Below the pieces are notes generated by a model that worked only from the letters and a program-made list of their open reading frames with translations, searched no databases and was not told the DNA's origin. This document shows, in pieces, positions 11,601-26,592 of a stretch of 64,000 nucleotides of DNA; position 1 is the stretch's first letter, and every line of letters starts with the position of its first letter. The position numbers and the translations under genes were made by a program. Source of the stretch: Plantago ovata (Eukaryota > Streptophyta > Magnoliopsida > Lamiales > Plantaginaceae); contig CM051458.1 in NCBI GenBank assembly GCA_028274465.1, positions 100,518,855 to 100,582,854 on the forward strand, written 5' to 3'.

Positions 11601-14600
11601 TTTGAGGTGGTTGAGATGCACCATTACGGACAGGAGAATCAGATATTTTTATGCCGGGAGCAAAAGATTTCATGGTCACTGCAGATTCCTTCTGCAAGAT
11701 CCCTTCAACTTTTTCTTGATTCTGTGAAGTAAATTCAGGGGCGTCCGGTAACTTGGAATTGGACCTGTCTTCAACCTTATGGTCATCCTGGGTCTGAAGC
11801 ATAAATTTAGAGGTACCTACATCCTCCATGCTCCTAAGAGCTTTTCCACGAAGCATACCAGAGGTTAACTTGAAAGATGATTTATCATGCGCAGCAACAA
11901 TTTTAGGCTCTGACGATTTGTGTGCAGTAAGCTTAGATTCTGATGACTTCTCCTTTGGGGACAACTTCTCAAGATGCTGCAATATTCTCGAAGCCATTTC
12001 AGTGGACTGAGGAGGAACAGAAGCATGACTTGTACTTGCAAGGGTTCCATTCACTTTTCCGGAAATAGACTTAGAAAATTCGTGGCTAGCATCACCAATC
12101 AATGGATGCTGGTTCTTTGCTGAACCAATTCCAGCACCATGTGCTGTATGAGGAACTCTAGGAACAAGAAGATTGTGTTTCTGCCTGATTCTCCGAATCG
12201 GACCAACAGATCCAACATCATCGTCCAAGTATGAACTCCTTCGCTTTAAGGTCTGACAAGTGAAAAGAGTAAAACATGAAATAACTGAAGATACAACATG
12301 TAAGTCTCCATGCTATAGAGACCAAAATTACCAAAGATCCGTGAAATAAGGTTTACCGCAGAACTCGAATCCAATTTTTCACCATGCTCTGATATAGCAA
12401 GGCGCTGAGAGGGTTTTAGCAGACCAAAATCATTGCTGGCATTTCCACCTCCCTAAAAATGACAAAGGAAAATGCAAGGGAATGAATATCCAAGAAATAG
12501 AACCTGTCATTTTCACATTATGAACATAAAAAATAACCATACCCTCACAACAGAAGTTTGATGGCCTCTAGAATACGGGGTGCGTGCCATGCTATAAATA
12601 GCTGATCTCCCGCGAGATCTTGGTGTTGTAAAGCCATTTTCTGTAGCACCAAGGCTAACAGAACTCCGCCTTGTCAATGGCACAATAGGTGACTTTGAAG
12701 TAAAAGGCATGCTACTAAGCAGCGCAGAATTTTCTGTACCAACTTGACTGTGCATACCTAGCATTGACGGTGAAACTTTTGAAGGTCTACTTCCCATGTA
12801 AGCCTTTGCAAGTTCAGCAGGAGAGCGAATGTCATCCACAAGGGCCTGAAATCATTTATTACACATTTAATTGAGCTGAAACTGCAATTGTGGAGGATGA
12901 ATAACACAACAATAGCAAATAGTGAGACAGATTTGGTGAATTAATCCTACTTTTGAACTGAAAATCGGAGTCGACACATTAGATCTAATCCCCTCATTTC
13001 TGTTCTCAACATGGGAGTCAACAGCAACTTTTTCATGCCTATCAAAAACTGATGCCGTCTCTTTTTCACGTTCATCACCGAGCGACAATTCTCCAGCCTT
13101 TGATTGCAGTAACCCTTTCAAATGATCTATCTCTGAACTGCAAACATAGAAACAACAACAATAAATAAACACGACAACCAACCAAATAAAGCACAGAAGA
13201 TCTTCGAGTAATTTCGAGTAGTAAACTAGTAATAAATTTTATGAAAAACTTCTCGAGTCAACATAAAAGAAACATACAGAATTACTGAACCAGATATAGA
13301 ACAAGATCTAATTAGTTAAAAGAGAGAGAGAGAAAAAAACTAGAAGTAATCACGGGTGGAAGAGGAATCACGGAAGGATAACATTAACTGCAGCATAGGG
13401 AAAATAGAAGTGCAGAGAACAACACTAAACTAGCATGGAGATGGACACACACAAAGTGAAGTTGAAATGGTTATGTTCATGCAGATATGATAAGAATCCG
13501 CATGCCTATGCATATGCATCAGTTGACAAGCAGCAGAGTGTTCATGTATAATATAAGAATGCAGATGCATCTAAGTGGATATGAGATAGTGGACAACCAT
13601 GGGGCAGGGTTGGACATGTTTGCTACTGGCAAACTGAAAATTATAGAATTGAATATCACCTGGTCAAGGATTTTTTCTTCAACCACTCTGCTAGATCAGA
13701 GATCCCATTGCTGTTGGAATTATTAACTAACTGACTGGACTCACGAACCTTGATCTCCTGCTGACTGGATTCGCAAACAGCAAGCTCCTGCATACAATTA
13801 TAATTACGTTAAGTTAAACATCATGAACTAATCATCACCACTACACTTACGATACTTTCATGACTTAAAACATTTGTAATGACACAACCAGACTACAACA
13901 GCTAGAAACAGCCTTATACAATATACAGCATCTATCTCCACAACCAAAACCAAACCATATAATATGAATCTGCAATGGACGAAGCTGCCTGCTCACATAT
14001 AACACTTTTCACCACAGAAGTGTCTATACATTCTTCACCACCACAACACAAAATTCAAATTTTGTCAACTCGAATATATTAGTCAAGAAGGAAACTCTGC
14101 ATTAAGGTCATTTATGAGAATAAAGATTACTATATGATAAAAATCTCATGGTGTTATGTGACAAATGCAAACCTGATAATATAAGTAGCATACATTAGTG
14201 AATCTTATTCGCTAAGACCTGCTACAGCACAGGATGATATGATAGAAAAGGGAGTATCTAGTTCAAAGCTACGCAAATGGATAGGATCATTTACAAAATT
14301 TGCTGGAACCCATGTATGAATATATAAGCAGTTCGCCGGCATATTAATGATACGCTCCAGAGTGCGCCAGAATATGCATATGATACATCCATCCCAGCGA
14401 ATTGCTTTGAAGACTGAAAACAGTAAATAGCAGAGATCGAAGACTACTCTGTTATTGTCAGAGGCAGCATTGCCATTTTGTCCTCGACGTCCACGAATAT
14501 TAAATCACGTAAAAATAAAACAATCATACTCACTGTCACGCGAGTCATTTATATTGAGAGAAGATATAGGATGAAAAGGCGATGAAGAAGCCGATCGATT

Positions 14601-16363
14601 TGGTTAGAATGTTAGGGTAAAAGATTACGTCCTAATTTTGAGGTAGCTCTAAGCCCAGTACATTGGGCGTAAGAAAATATTTTAGTGAGCCCAGTAAATT
14701 GATGTAGGATTATATTGGGTGTAAATTGCGCTGCAAATTTATTTTGGATTAAAATCACCATAACAAAACAATGTCCAATAAGTCAAAACATCTTTATAAT
14801 GTTTTTACAAAAACAAAAAGGAGTGCAATTTAGGCGATGAAGGAGCCGATCGATTTGGTTAGAATGTTAGGTAAAAGATTACGGCCTAATTTCGAGCTAG
14901 CTCTAAGCCCAGTATTGGGCGTGATTATTTTGGTGAGCCCAGTAAATTTCTGTAAGATTATATTCGATATAAATTGCGCTGCAAATTTATTTTGGATTAA
15001 AATCACCATAACCAAACAATGCCCAATAAGTCGTAACATCTTTATAATGTTTTTTACAAAAACAAAAAGGGGAAATGTGAGCTGGAGCAGAATGACGATA
15101 AACTAGAATCCAAGCAAGGGGGTAAAATAACTTCGAGCAGAGTGCAGATCATCCTAACTGATTTTAACCTCACTACAGAAAACCATATAAGCAGCAATTT
15201 CTTGAAAAGTGTAACAATTATCAATTCAATTTGTGAAGGGAGGCAATAATTAAGGCAATACAACAGAAAGCTCCAAGAACAAGCAATCATACATGTCTCC
15301 AAACAGAAACAAAGTCAAATTATACAAAAAGCATAAAAATAAAGAAAGACGTTGCTATACTTACGTTTGAAGGTTCAGGTTGTGACTGTAAAGCATCTTC
15401 AAACTGCACACCACCATCAAGATTTACCTCTGTTCACATCAGCAGACACATGTTAGAAGGATATCCCACATAATCTATCTTGTATAATAACAGTCCAGGA
15501 AAACTATGACACATCACATATGATAATCTAAATAAAAATCCATGCTTATGCCATCGCATAGTTCAGCGTAAAATCCATAATAATGTGGGGTATAAGTTAT
15601 AACGGTTTAAATGGGCGCAATATTCCAAAATTCAAAATGAACCAACTCCATAAACACACCAGATGTTGAAACTCTGATACCTAACAATTAAATGTCAGGA
15701 CTCAGGCTTCCATAGACTGCGGTAACATCACGCTAAGGTAATAACTAGACAAGTGGACACCCGATTCAGCTCACGCGAAGCACTGTGCTGACATTTCTAG
15801 CAGCTTCTAATCATTAAGAACCCTAGAGCTGTCTATATATAAAGACACACATACATACACTGCAGCTAAACAAAAGGAAGAAACAAAAAACAAACGATTG
15901 TACCAATTATCATAAACAAATTCATTGAGAAACATAATCATAAACTAACAGATCTATTCCACTTGAAACCCTGACATATAATCTAAATAAACAAAACCAC
16001 ACACATTAAAAATAACAAGTCACAGTAACAAAAAAGGTAGCAGCTAAAATCTCAACAACCTTGAGTCTGCTGAGGAGGCAGCGGATTCGGCGGCGGAGGG
16101 AGGCGTTTGCGGAGAAGGGAGCCAAAAAAGCGATTGGCACCGTACGAAATAAGCTTAGCGGCAGGGTCAACGACTAGCTTAGTCAGCCAGCTAGGGCTGC
16201 TCTCGACGTTGGCCGGTCGTTGGACGGTGGGAGGACGATCGTACGGCGTTGCTTGTCTTCGCAAAGGCTTCTTACGGAACTTGCCTCCAGCTCCGCCTCC
16301 ACCGTACGAGGAATTGTTCGCCGTCGTGGTCGCGGTGGCTCCACCTTTTTCCGCCGTCGCCAT
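8655..16363 (-). CDS. NUP1: NUP1/NUP136-type FG nucleoporin of the nuclear pore basket
   Basis: Exons in gene order are 16363-16060, 15429-15365, 13787-13660, 13137-12951, 12845-12543, 12452-12357, 12252-11569, 11013-10607 and 10401-8655. Phases close and give 1,306 aa. The N-terminus (MATAEKGG, RKKPLRRQATPYDRP, VDPAAKLISYGANRFFGSLL) is the conserved amphipathic/NUP1 N-terminal motif. Exons 3-4 carry the family segment LAEWLKKKSLTR...SEIDHLKGLLQSK. Exon 5 has DDIRSPAELAKAYMGSRPSKVSPSMLG, and exon 7 has KRRSSYLDDDVGSVGPIRRIRQK. The last exon is an unstructured FG domain with many FG/FGQ motifs. It ends in a basic tail (NRRRISVSKTKNRKK), as in Arabidopsis NUP136. In that family the protein sits on the nuclear face of the pore and serves mRNA export and nuclear shape. 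It is longer than the Arabidopsis protein as I recall it (just over 1,000 aa), mainly in the FG region. Confidence 0.92.
8895..9090 (-). repeat. 39-bp tandem repeats encoding FGQQA-type motifs in NUP1
   Basis: On the plus strand TGTTGACCAAATA recurs at about 39-bp spacing near 8944, 8983, 9022 and 9061. The encoded 13-residue units (FGQQAVSQTAASI, FGQQAVSLSPTPL, FGQQAISQAPTPI) sit just before the C-terminus of the FG domain. A longer variant follows them. Confidence 0.85.
14579..15071. repeat. 254-bp tandem duplication in NUP1 intron 2
   Basis: Unit 1 starts GGCGATGAAGAAGCCGATCG at about 14579, and unit 2 starts GGCGATGAAGGAGCCGATCG at about 14833. Both contain TAAATTGCGCTGCAAATTTA and end ACAAAAACAAAAAGG. 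Small indels separate the copies. Neither has coding features. Confidence 0.85.
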
Positions 16364-18069
16364 TTTCTGGTCCGATTGCCGTCAGAGCGATGGGTATAGG
16401 GAAGAGAGAGAGGGGGAAAGGAGAGTAGGATGGCCGATGTTAGGGTTTTATTTTCGTGAACAGTGAGGAGAAAGCGATGCTGCCTAATTATTATTTTTTT
16501 CTTTTTTTTTTAGTCTTTTGTTTTCTACTTGTGATGTGAGAGAAAATTGTAAAATGGAAAAATCTCAAAATATAAATAAACTTGAGTACTGGGGAATATT
16601 CTAGAAAAAATAAAAAATCAATAAATGGAAATTTCTTTTAAAAAATTAAGTGCTTCACTGTTTCAGGAGCGTGTTTGATACTTTGATTAAGTTTATGTGG
16701 ACTGGTTGGGTGACTTTGTGTTGATATTTCGTATCAAAAAATTGAAACATTCTACTCCCATTTTTATACTAATATTTGAGTTGAAATTTAGTATATATCT
16801 TATTTTCTTAACGGTTATATATGGATCATTACAATGTTCCGTTAGAACTTACGATTAGGTAATAACAATTACTATTACGAATTTCGCGTATGAGCTTTAA
16901 TAGTAGTACTAAGTAAACAAATTCAGGAGCATCATGCATGCATATCAGCATTAGCGTTGAGTAGCAACGGTAGCGTACCGACTTTAAATTTTTGTAACTT
17001 CGCTCCTCGGTAATTTGATCACTCAACCATTTATGAATTTGTTCTACCCTTCAATCTCCATTCCATTTAGTCCAAATCACCATTCGACCTCTATTCTGAT
17101 TCAAAAAAAGGAAAAAAAAAATCATTCAACCTCTACTTTAGTGAAACTAATTTAGGGAAGACCAACTTAGAGATGGGATTGTGAAGGTGAGTATTAGGTA
17201 ACTGAATTAGGAATAATTTGTACTAGTGTGTTTATGTTGTCGATTTACTACGGAGGTCTTTTTTAATTAACACCAAACATAATGGACTAATTTAGAGATG
17301 GAGATGTTCATCTTTAAACCAAATTCAAACATACTAATTGAAACCGATCACAATCACATTTGGATGTGGGGGAGTGAAGTACAACAACCAAAATCAACAC
17401 AACACACGATTTCTACTGGAAATATTAATGAACTTGGTCGTGCATAAGCTGGTTCCTTGTGCCGCCGGAGATTGACTAGCTAGATAGCATTGAACTTGAT
17501 TTGAAATTATTGGTTGCACTAGAGCAATTTGAATCCAACAGGCCACAGTGGCTCATGCATATACCCTACTTGAGAAATCCAAAAGTACTTGCTTCATGCT
17601 TATCAACGTGTTATTGTATGAAATCCAAAAGTTGTCTGAATGTACTAGACCTGTTTACCACTTACCATTAGTCTGTACAGAAGTTCAAACAGACTCTCAT
17701 GTCTCGTGTTATGTGAGCTGCTAGTGTACCGTACTTTCTACAACACATACGTGGATACATACATGTACTTCCCATTGCACTACAAAGAATCTATATTTGA
17801 TGCACTTCAGACAATTAATATCCACTATAAAGAATATTAAGCAAAGAAGAATCTTTCACATTCAGGAACTGAGTTTTATCTTCTTAAACAAATACTCTTT
17901 CCTCAATCTAGTTTATAAAAACCGAACCCGAAAAAAGAGCGAGGCATTTGCACGATAGGAATTGCCACCAGACTCTTCTTTACTGTACAACTATAAAGCC
18001 ACACTTTTCAGCAGAAAAAAGAGATAATAAATACGAAGGAAAAAAAAATCCTCTTCAAAAGCCTGATGA
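16364..18069. other. Spacer between NUP1 (5' side) and the CDPK gene (3' side)
   Basis: The first ~150 bases (GA-rich and T-rich) should be the NUP1 leader and core promoter. The last few hundred bases before 18070 should be the 3' UTR of the kinase gene. The middle is AT-rich with no recognisable gene or element. Confidence 0.45.
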
Positions 18070-21723
<3,654 letters not shown>

Positions 21724-23598
21724 CTCTCTACCTCCTCGCCAAGTCAATCTACTACTTGTTCTTCAGTATTAATTCCCAATCTCCACAATCTCCACCATCC
21801 AATAATGCAAAATTTCAGAACTTAAAAGCACTATCACTTCAACTAAACAAGAAAAGATCTACTTAAGAAGTTCAGATCATCTACAAAGATTACAATGAAC
21901 CAATCAATAACATAGAGCAAGAAGGACTAATCAATGAGTGTTCACTCTTCAAATCAACAAAGAATACATAACTACATAAGCAAGAAATTAAGAGACAGCA
22001 AAGCAAACTCACAAGCACATTTGAGCAATCTCACACAGCCAGATTCAGATAGCATCGGACAAAGAAGTAAAGTCAAAGAGGAAAGTGAGCAGGAAATGGA
22101 AAAGCCGGCTGCCGGTACAGAAAATTGTATGTAGAATCAACTTGAAAAGAAAGGGTCAAAAAGTAGGGGCCGGGGGATCTTGGGAAGTTAATTACCACTA
22201 ACACACAGAGAGCTTTAACTGCTTGTCTTCCTTAATGGTGGTTTTGATTAGAACTAAAAAAACTTGGACTGGCACATACTTTATCGGGTGTATCTATTAT
22301 GTAATTATCTATAAATCGGTATATCCTGTTTATAATAATGAGACAGAATAAGGAACAAGTCCATGGCAAAGGAAGTACGGTAGGTAAGTGCGTTTGGACA
22401 AGGTTGCACAAGAAACGCGTTTTACTACTCACAACTTCGCTACTACTACTATTAGACAGCTAATCTTCAAGTGGGTTAGCCCAATAGGCCCTCTTCAACA
22501 CGAAACCATGTGTTTTAGCAATCCTTAAATCACGCCACTCAGACCAACCTTCATTTTTCCTTTTCTTGTTAATTTGTTCGGATGTTCCTCACAGTTTTGT
22601 CTTATGAGTTAGTATGACTTATGAACTTTTTATTTCTTTCTTTCTTTTCTTAAAATGTTAATTACAATGTCTACCACGGATTTATAGAATACATATTCAA
22701 ATTCAAAAGATCATCTAGACGTCGAGGGCAATAATTGGCTCCGGACCGGAGTGGTTCTTCTTTTTCCTATCTAATGTTAAATTGGATATATAAATTTGTG
22801 TAACTAGTTGAACCTACCATTGATTTTGATTTGTTTTTTTTTGTCGCCGAATATGTTGCCAACAAACTCACGTATGTCAACTTCGATGTTATTATTATTG
22901 TATTTTCGTTATTTCATATGTTCTTTCACGCACAATGATATTCGGTTTTTCCATGCACCTTGAGAGCTTTCCAATGCTAACATCCATAATAATTGTATGG
23001 GTGTTATATTTCACAAGTTTCAACGATGCTTGGCAAGTTGTCCCAAGCCATACTTGGCTTATTAGTAGAACTCGCTAGATGTAAGCTAGGCTGGACCTCG
23101 GCTCAAATGCCTTGTCCAACAAGCTAAACTCGTCCCTTGCTGCGTCAAGCCGAACCAAACCCTCGTTAAGTCTAGGTTCATGTAACAACACTACTTAGAC
23201 ATCAAGAAATATATCATCAAAGAAAATAAAGTTTTTCATCGAATAACAAATAAATCCAGAAAAAGCACGTCAACACGACGACAACCATGCACCCGCACAA
23301 TGGCAATATACGTGTATTACTATTATAGGTGCCACCTAAATAATTGATCACACTTTATAGAAATGTCATCTTATCCATTTTGTATTCATTTTTTTCAAAT
23401 GCTCCGGTGACATTTGTGTGCAGTGTCACTGATTTTGTGATTTACTAACAATTCGATAAAAATGTCATTTGGATAAATGTCACTGAACCTTACCCATATT
23501 ATAATGTCACTGATCTATATAGTTTGTAGTAGCTCAATCCAGAAAAAACACAAACCAATGTCTAAAGAAAACGGTACTAGTTCATAATCAAAAATAAT
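21724..23598. other. CDPK promoter/leader and intergenic spacer
   Basis: The first few hundred bases upstream of 21723 are presumably leader and promoter. A degenerate segment with TTGGCTT/AAGCCGA-type words lies at 23030-23180, and repeated AATGTCAC words lie at 23360-23515. Both look like eroded repeat DNA, but no termini could be defined. No gene is supported. Confidence 0.4.
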
Positions 23599-24095
23599 TT
23601 ATACAGTTTCATCAAATAAAGCAACTAAGGCATTCATTCTCCCATCCTCCTCATTTATGCATGTCGGTTCTTCCAAGAGACATGAAACCTGAAATGGATA
23701 TATAATAATTAGGGTTTGCATTTTATTCATTAGAATTTGTAAAATATCATGGTTTCAATGCATTTCAAAAGAAAAAGGACAAAACTTTATACCTTCAAAT
23801 CACTATTTGTTCTCAGTTTAACCATTACGTCCGACACTTCGACGTCATGGTTAACCTTTTCCGCTTCTCTGTTAAAGACTGTCACGCACTTTCCACACTT
23901 GTGGGTGTTGCAAGTTCTTGTAACTCGGGTGTGTTTCGCATTGTTGTGATAGTTCATCGCGGACTCATTTGGCATCACCCTCTTACAAGAATAGCAATAC
24001 CATTTGACACCACCATGGTTGGTGTTGGTAGCATCCATTTCGGTCTCCGCTACTCCTCTTACCATATCCATATCTCTGCTCAAACAACAATCCAT
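23599..24095 (-). CDS. Small C2H2-like zinc-finger protein, two exons
   Basis: Exon 1 is 24095-23793 and exon 2 is 23688-23599. The intron has donor AAG/GTATAAAG and acceptor CATTTCAG. The product is 130 aa and begins MDCCLSRDMDM. A finger reads CYSCKRVMPNESAMNYHNNAKH (C-x2-C-x12-H-x4-H). A second, partial finger reads CGKCVTVFNREAEKVNHD (C-x2-C-x11-H, with Asp following). The C-terminus is acidic (EEPTCINEEDGR). A consensus TATA box lies about 95 bp upstream of the ATG. I do not recognise the family. Nucleic-acid or protein binding through the finger is a plausible inference. Transcription is untested, and the single-exon reading (102 aa) is the alternative. Confidence 0.55.
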
Positions 24096-24188
24096 TATAT
24101 TTTCAAAACAAAGAGAGTGAAGTGATGGTTGTAGTGTATGATTTCTTTTTTGTTGAGGTATGTGAGAATTAGAATGGAATTGATGTCC

Positions 24189-24196
24189 TATTTATA
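24189..24196 (-). promoter_or_regulatory. TATA box of the small zinc-finger gene
   Basis: TATAAATA on the minus strand, 94-101 bp upstream of the ATG at 24095. It is followed by an A/C-rich leader without upstream ATGs in a strong context. The position fits a short 5' UTR of about 60 nt. Confidence 0.5.
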
Positions 24197-24680
24197 ATTG
24201 CCAATTAGAATGGAATTTGAAATTACTTCTACCTAAAGAGCTAGCTGGATTATGTTTCCAACAAAAATGCACCTCCCAACAAACAACCAAAGATGGTTTG
24301 GTTGTTGGAAGATGCATTTCATGCATCCTTTACTTCTATAGTTAGAGGCTTAGTGTAATCGTCGGTCATTATCCAATGCAAAGAAAAAATGTATTCAAAA
24401 TGGGATTTGAATATTATCATAGATGGATTAATAATGTGTAGAGAAAATGAAGGAGTTATTACTTATTAGAATATACACATAGTCATGTCATGGACATATT
24501 GCGTAATATATAGACCCGATGAACATATTTTAATGTTTTAAAATATTGTGGAATAAATTTGTCGAATACAAATATACCTTTATAGTAAATTTAATTCATT
24601 TTGCATTGCTCATTTGTAGAAACACCACCTTGTTGTGTGGCTCATATGGCCTTACATAACGCTGATTTATTGCAAGTATA
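24197..24680. other. Intergenic spacer
   Basis: Further upstream flank of the zinc-finger gene. AT-rich, with no supported feature. Confidence 0.4.
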
Positions 24681-25153
24681 ATGGGGCTTGTGGATAAAAT
24701 TGACATAACAGATGATTTAAGTTCAGCAGATGCTATTTTAGTACCTAGTTTTGAAATGAAACGGACTTCATGGATACGTGGTGTTGCAAAGTTTCATAAG
24801 TTGCTTGTGTTTGTTATCAAGGTGTAATGCCATACTTGCTTTCATAATGCATACGGTTTGTTCCTTGTAATACAATCTATGGACTAAATTTTGGTTAACT
24901 TTTCTTGAATTTTGCAGTCCACTACAATGGCACAAATGGTGAAAGCAATCCGCATGATTCTCGAGATGGATATGTTTAGTTTCAAACAAAAGCAATTGCG
25001 ACATCGCTTAAACTTTCGCATGATGTTGAGATTGAAGATGAACAAATTCGTGGAGGAAGAATTCATTCAGGCATAAGGCGTCCCAATCTACGCAACACAT
25101 ACTCAGTTCGTGTGCAAAATTCCAAGAAGCAAAGGCTGGAGAATTTGAAATGA
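24681..25153 (+). pseudogene. Fragment of an SPD1/ycf45-like plastid ATPase gene
   Basis: Exon-like piece 1 (24681-24821) encodes ITDDLSSADAILVPS and TSWIRGVAKFHKLLVFVIK. It ends at a good donor (AAG/GTGTAATG). After a 96-bp intron ending TTTTGCAG, piece 2 (from 24918) encodes STTMAQMVKAIRMILEMD. This order is what I recall for the C-terminal part of the SEEDLING PLASTID DEVELOPMENT 1/ycf45-like family (DAILA...WIRGVAKFH...FVIKSNTMAQMVKAIRMIL). A frame change near 25018 leads into HDVEIEDEQIRGG, and stops follow at 25075 or 25151. No upstream ATPase exons are visible. The retained intron argues for a genomic duplicate, not a retrocopy. Confidence 0.6.
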
Positions 25154-26592
25154 TGGAACAACAAATCCATCCACACCGGATCAAGAATTGTATCAAATTG
25201 GTACAATTAGGGTTCACAACTCATCATCCTTGTACTCACCAAATTCGTCTCATTCAGTGATGAATTCATCCAATAAAATTGTGAAGAATTCAATAGATAG
25301 TACGACGAAGCATCAGACGTTTTTTATTTTCAACTACAACTAGCTATGACAACATATTTAGGTTATATAAGAGCACGTAGGGTTGCTCTATTTTATCTTC
25401 ATGTAAGTTGCAACAATCTCCAACAATACAATCCAAGTTCTGATGTTTCTCTTCACGTTTTAATAGTCTTTATCGTGATTGGTTTCGGGGTCATTGATCG
25501 GGTATCTTCAAAATGATTTTTTTGTTATCTAAACTATGATGTTTTGGAATCACCCTTCTTGGTCTTAACTAGAGGTGTTTACGCTTCGTCACTCTTGGCA
25601 TAATTGCTAGTGATTATGAAATACTAGACGAAAAGAGTGATTAAGATTTATCCCGCCCATAATGATAAGGGGCAGTGTCGATTCTAGTGGGATATATCAT
25701 TTTTGAGTTGTATTTGTCCATTATGTTGCAATTGTGGTTAGTTACGGTTTGGTTGTAGCCATAGTGGCGCAATTATTGTGCACTTTCCCATGTTTCTTTC
25801 TTGTGCACTTTCATGTCTTGCACTTGTACACACCAAATTGAAATTAAATTATTTGTAATATAAATAAAACGGATAAGATTTAAACTGAATTCATCTATGT
25901 GTAGGCACTACCCAGGTTATTATATAGTATCTTTGAACTCAATTGCACATGTTGCCCGATTAAAACAAGGAGAGCTTAATCGTGTATTCATTGTTTATTA
26001 GGAAAAGAAAGCTGCAATGCAATTAAAATGCAATTAATTAAATGTATTTGTACATGCTTAATATGCATGCAAGTGACAAACTACAAACGGGTTAGAATGA
26101 TCCATCACACACAAACACAATTGCTTAGCGGGCCACTTAAATTTGTAATTCAAAATTTAATTGTTTAACTAGTACGGTTTCAAACGATAAGATACTAGAA
26201 ACGCTAGTAAGTAGTGCTTCTAACCCGTTTAAGGGGCTATTTGCGGAAGTAGTAAGGTACTTAAACGAAAAAAAAGAAAAGGACAAGTTAAGATTAAGGG
26301 GCTATTTGCGGAAAATGCCAAGTTAAGGGGTGCAATTGAGAACCGAAATCTTATTCTAGGAAAATTACAGATTACTACCACTCGTGAATATTTTCTCTTT
26401 TGTTTCTCGTCCTGTCCTTCTGCATCAGACTAGTTTCGCAGCTCACCGAATTGTCGGCGACGGGATTAGCTCCGGTCTTTTTCTTACTGAACCAAAACTC
26501 ATTAAGTTTCCAATCTAATTTGTTAGCTGGTTTGCCAGCTGCCACACAACTAATACGATTGTTACCTGCCACAGCTGAATTAATATACCACC
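25154..26592. other. Intergenic spacer and PELOTA upstream region
   Basis: Mostly AT-rich. A short direct repeat (TTAAGGGGCTATTTGCGG) occurs near 26231 and again near 26297. The last ~200 bases before the PELOTA ATG are the probable leader and core promoter. No gene is supported. Confidence 0.4.
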
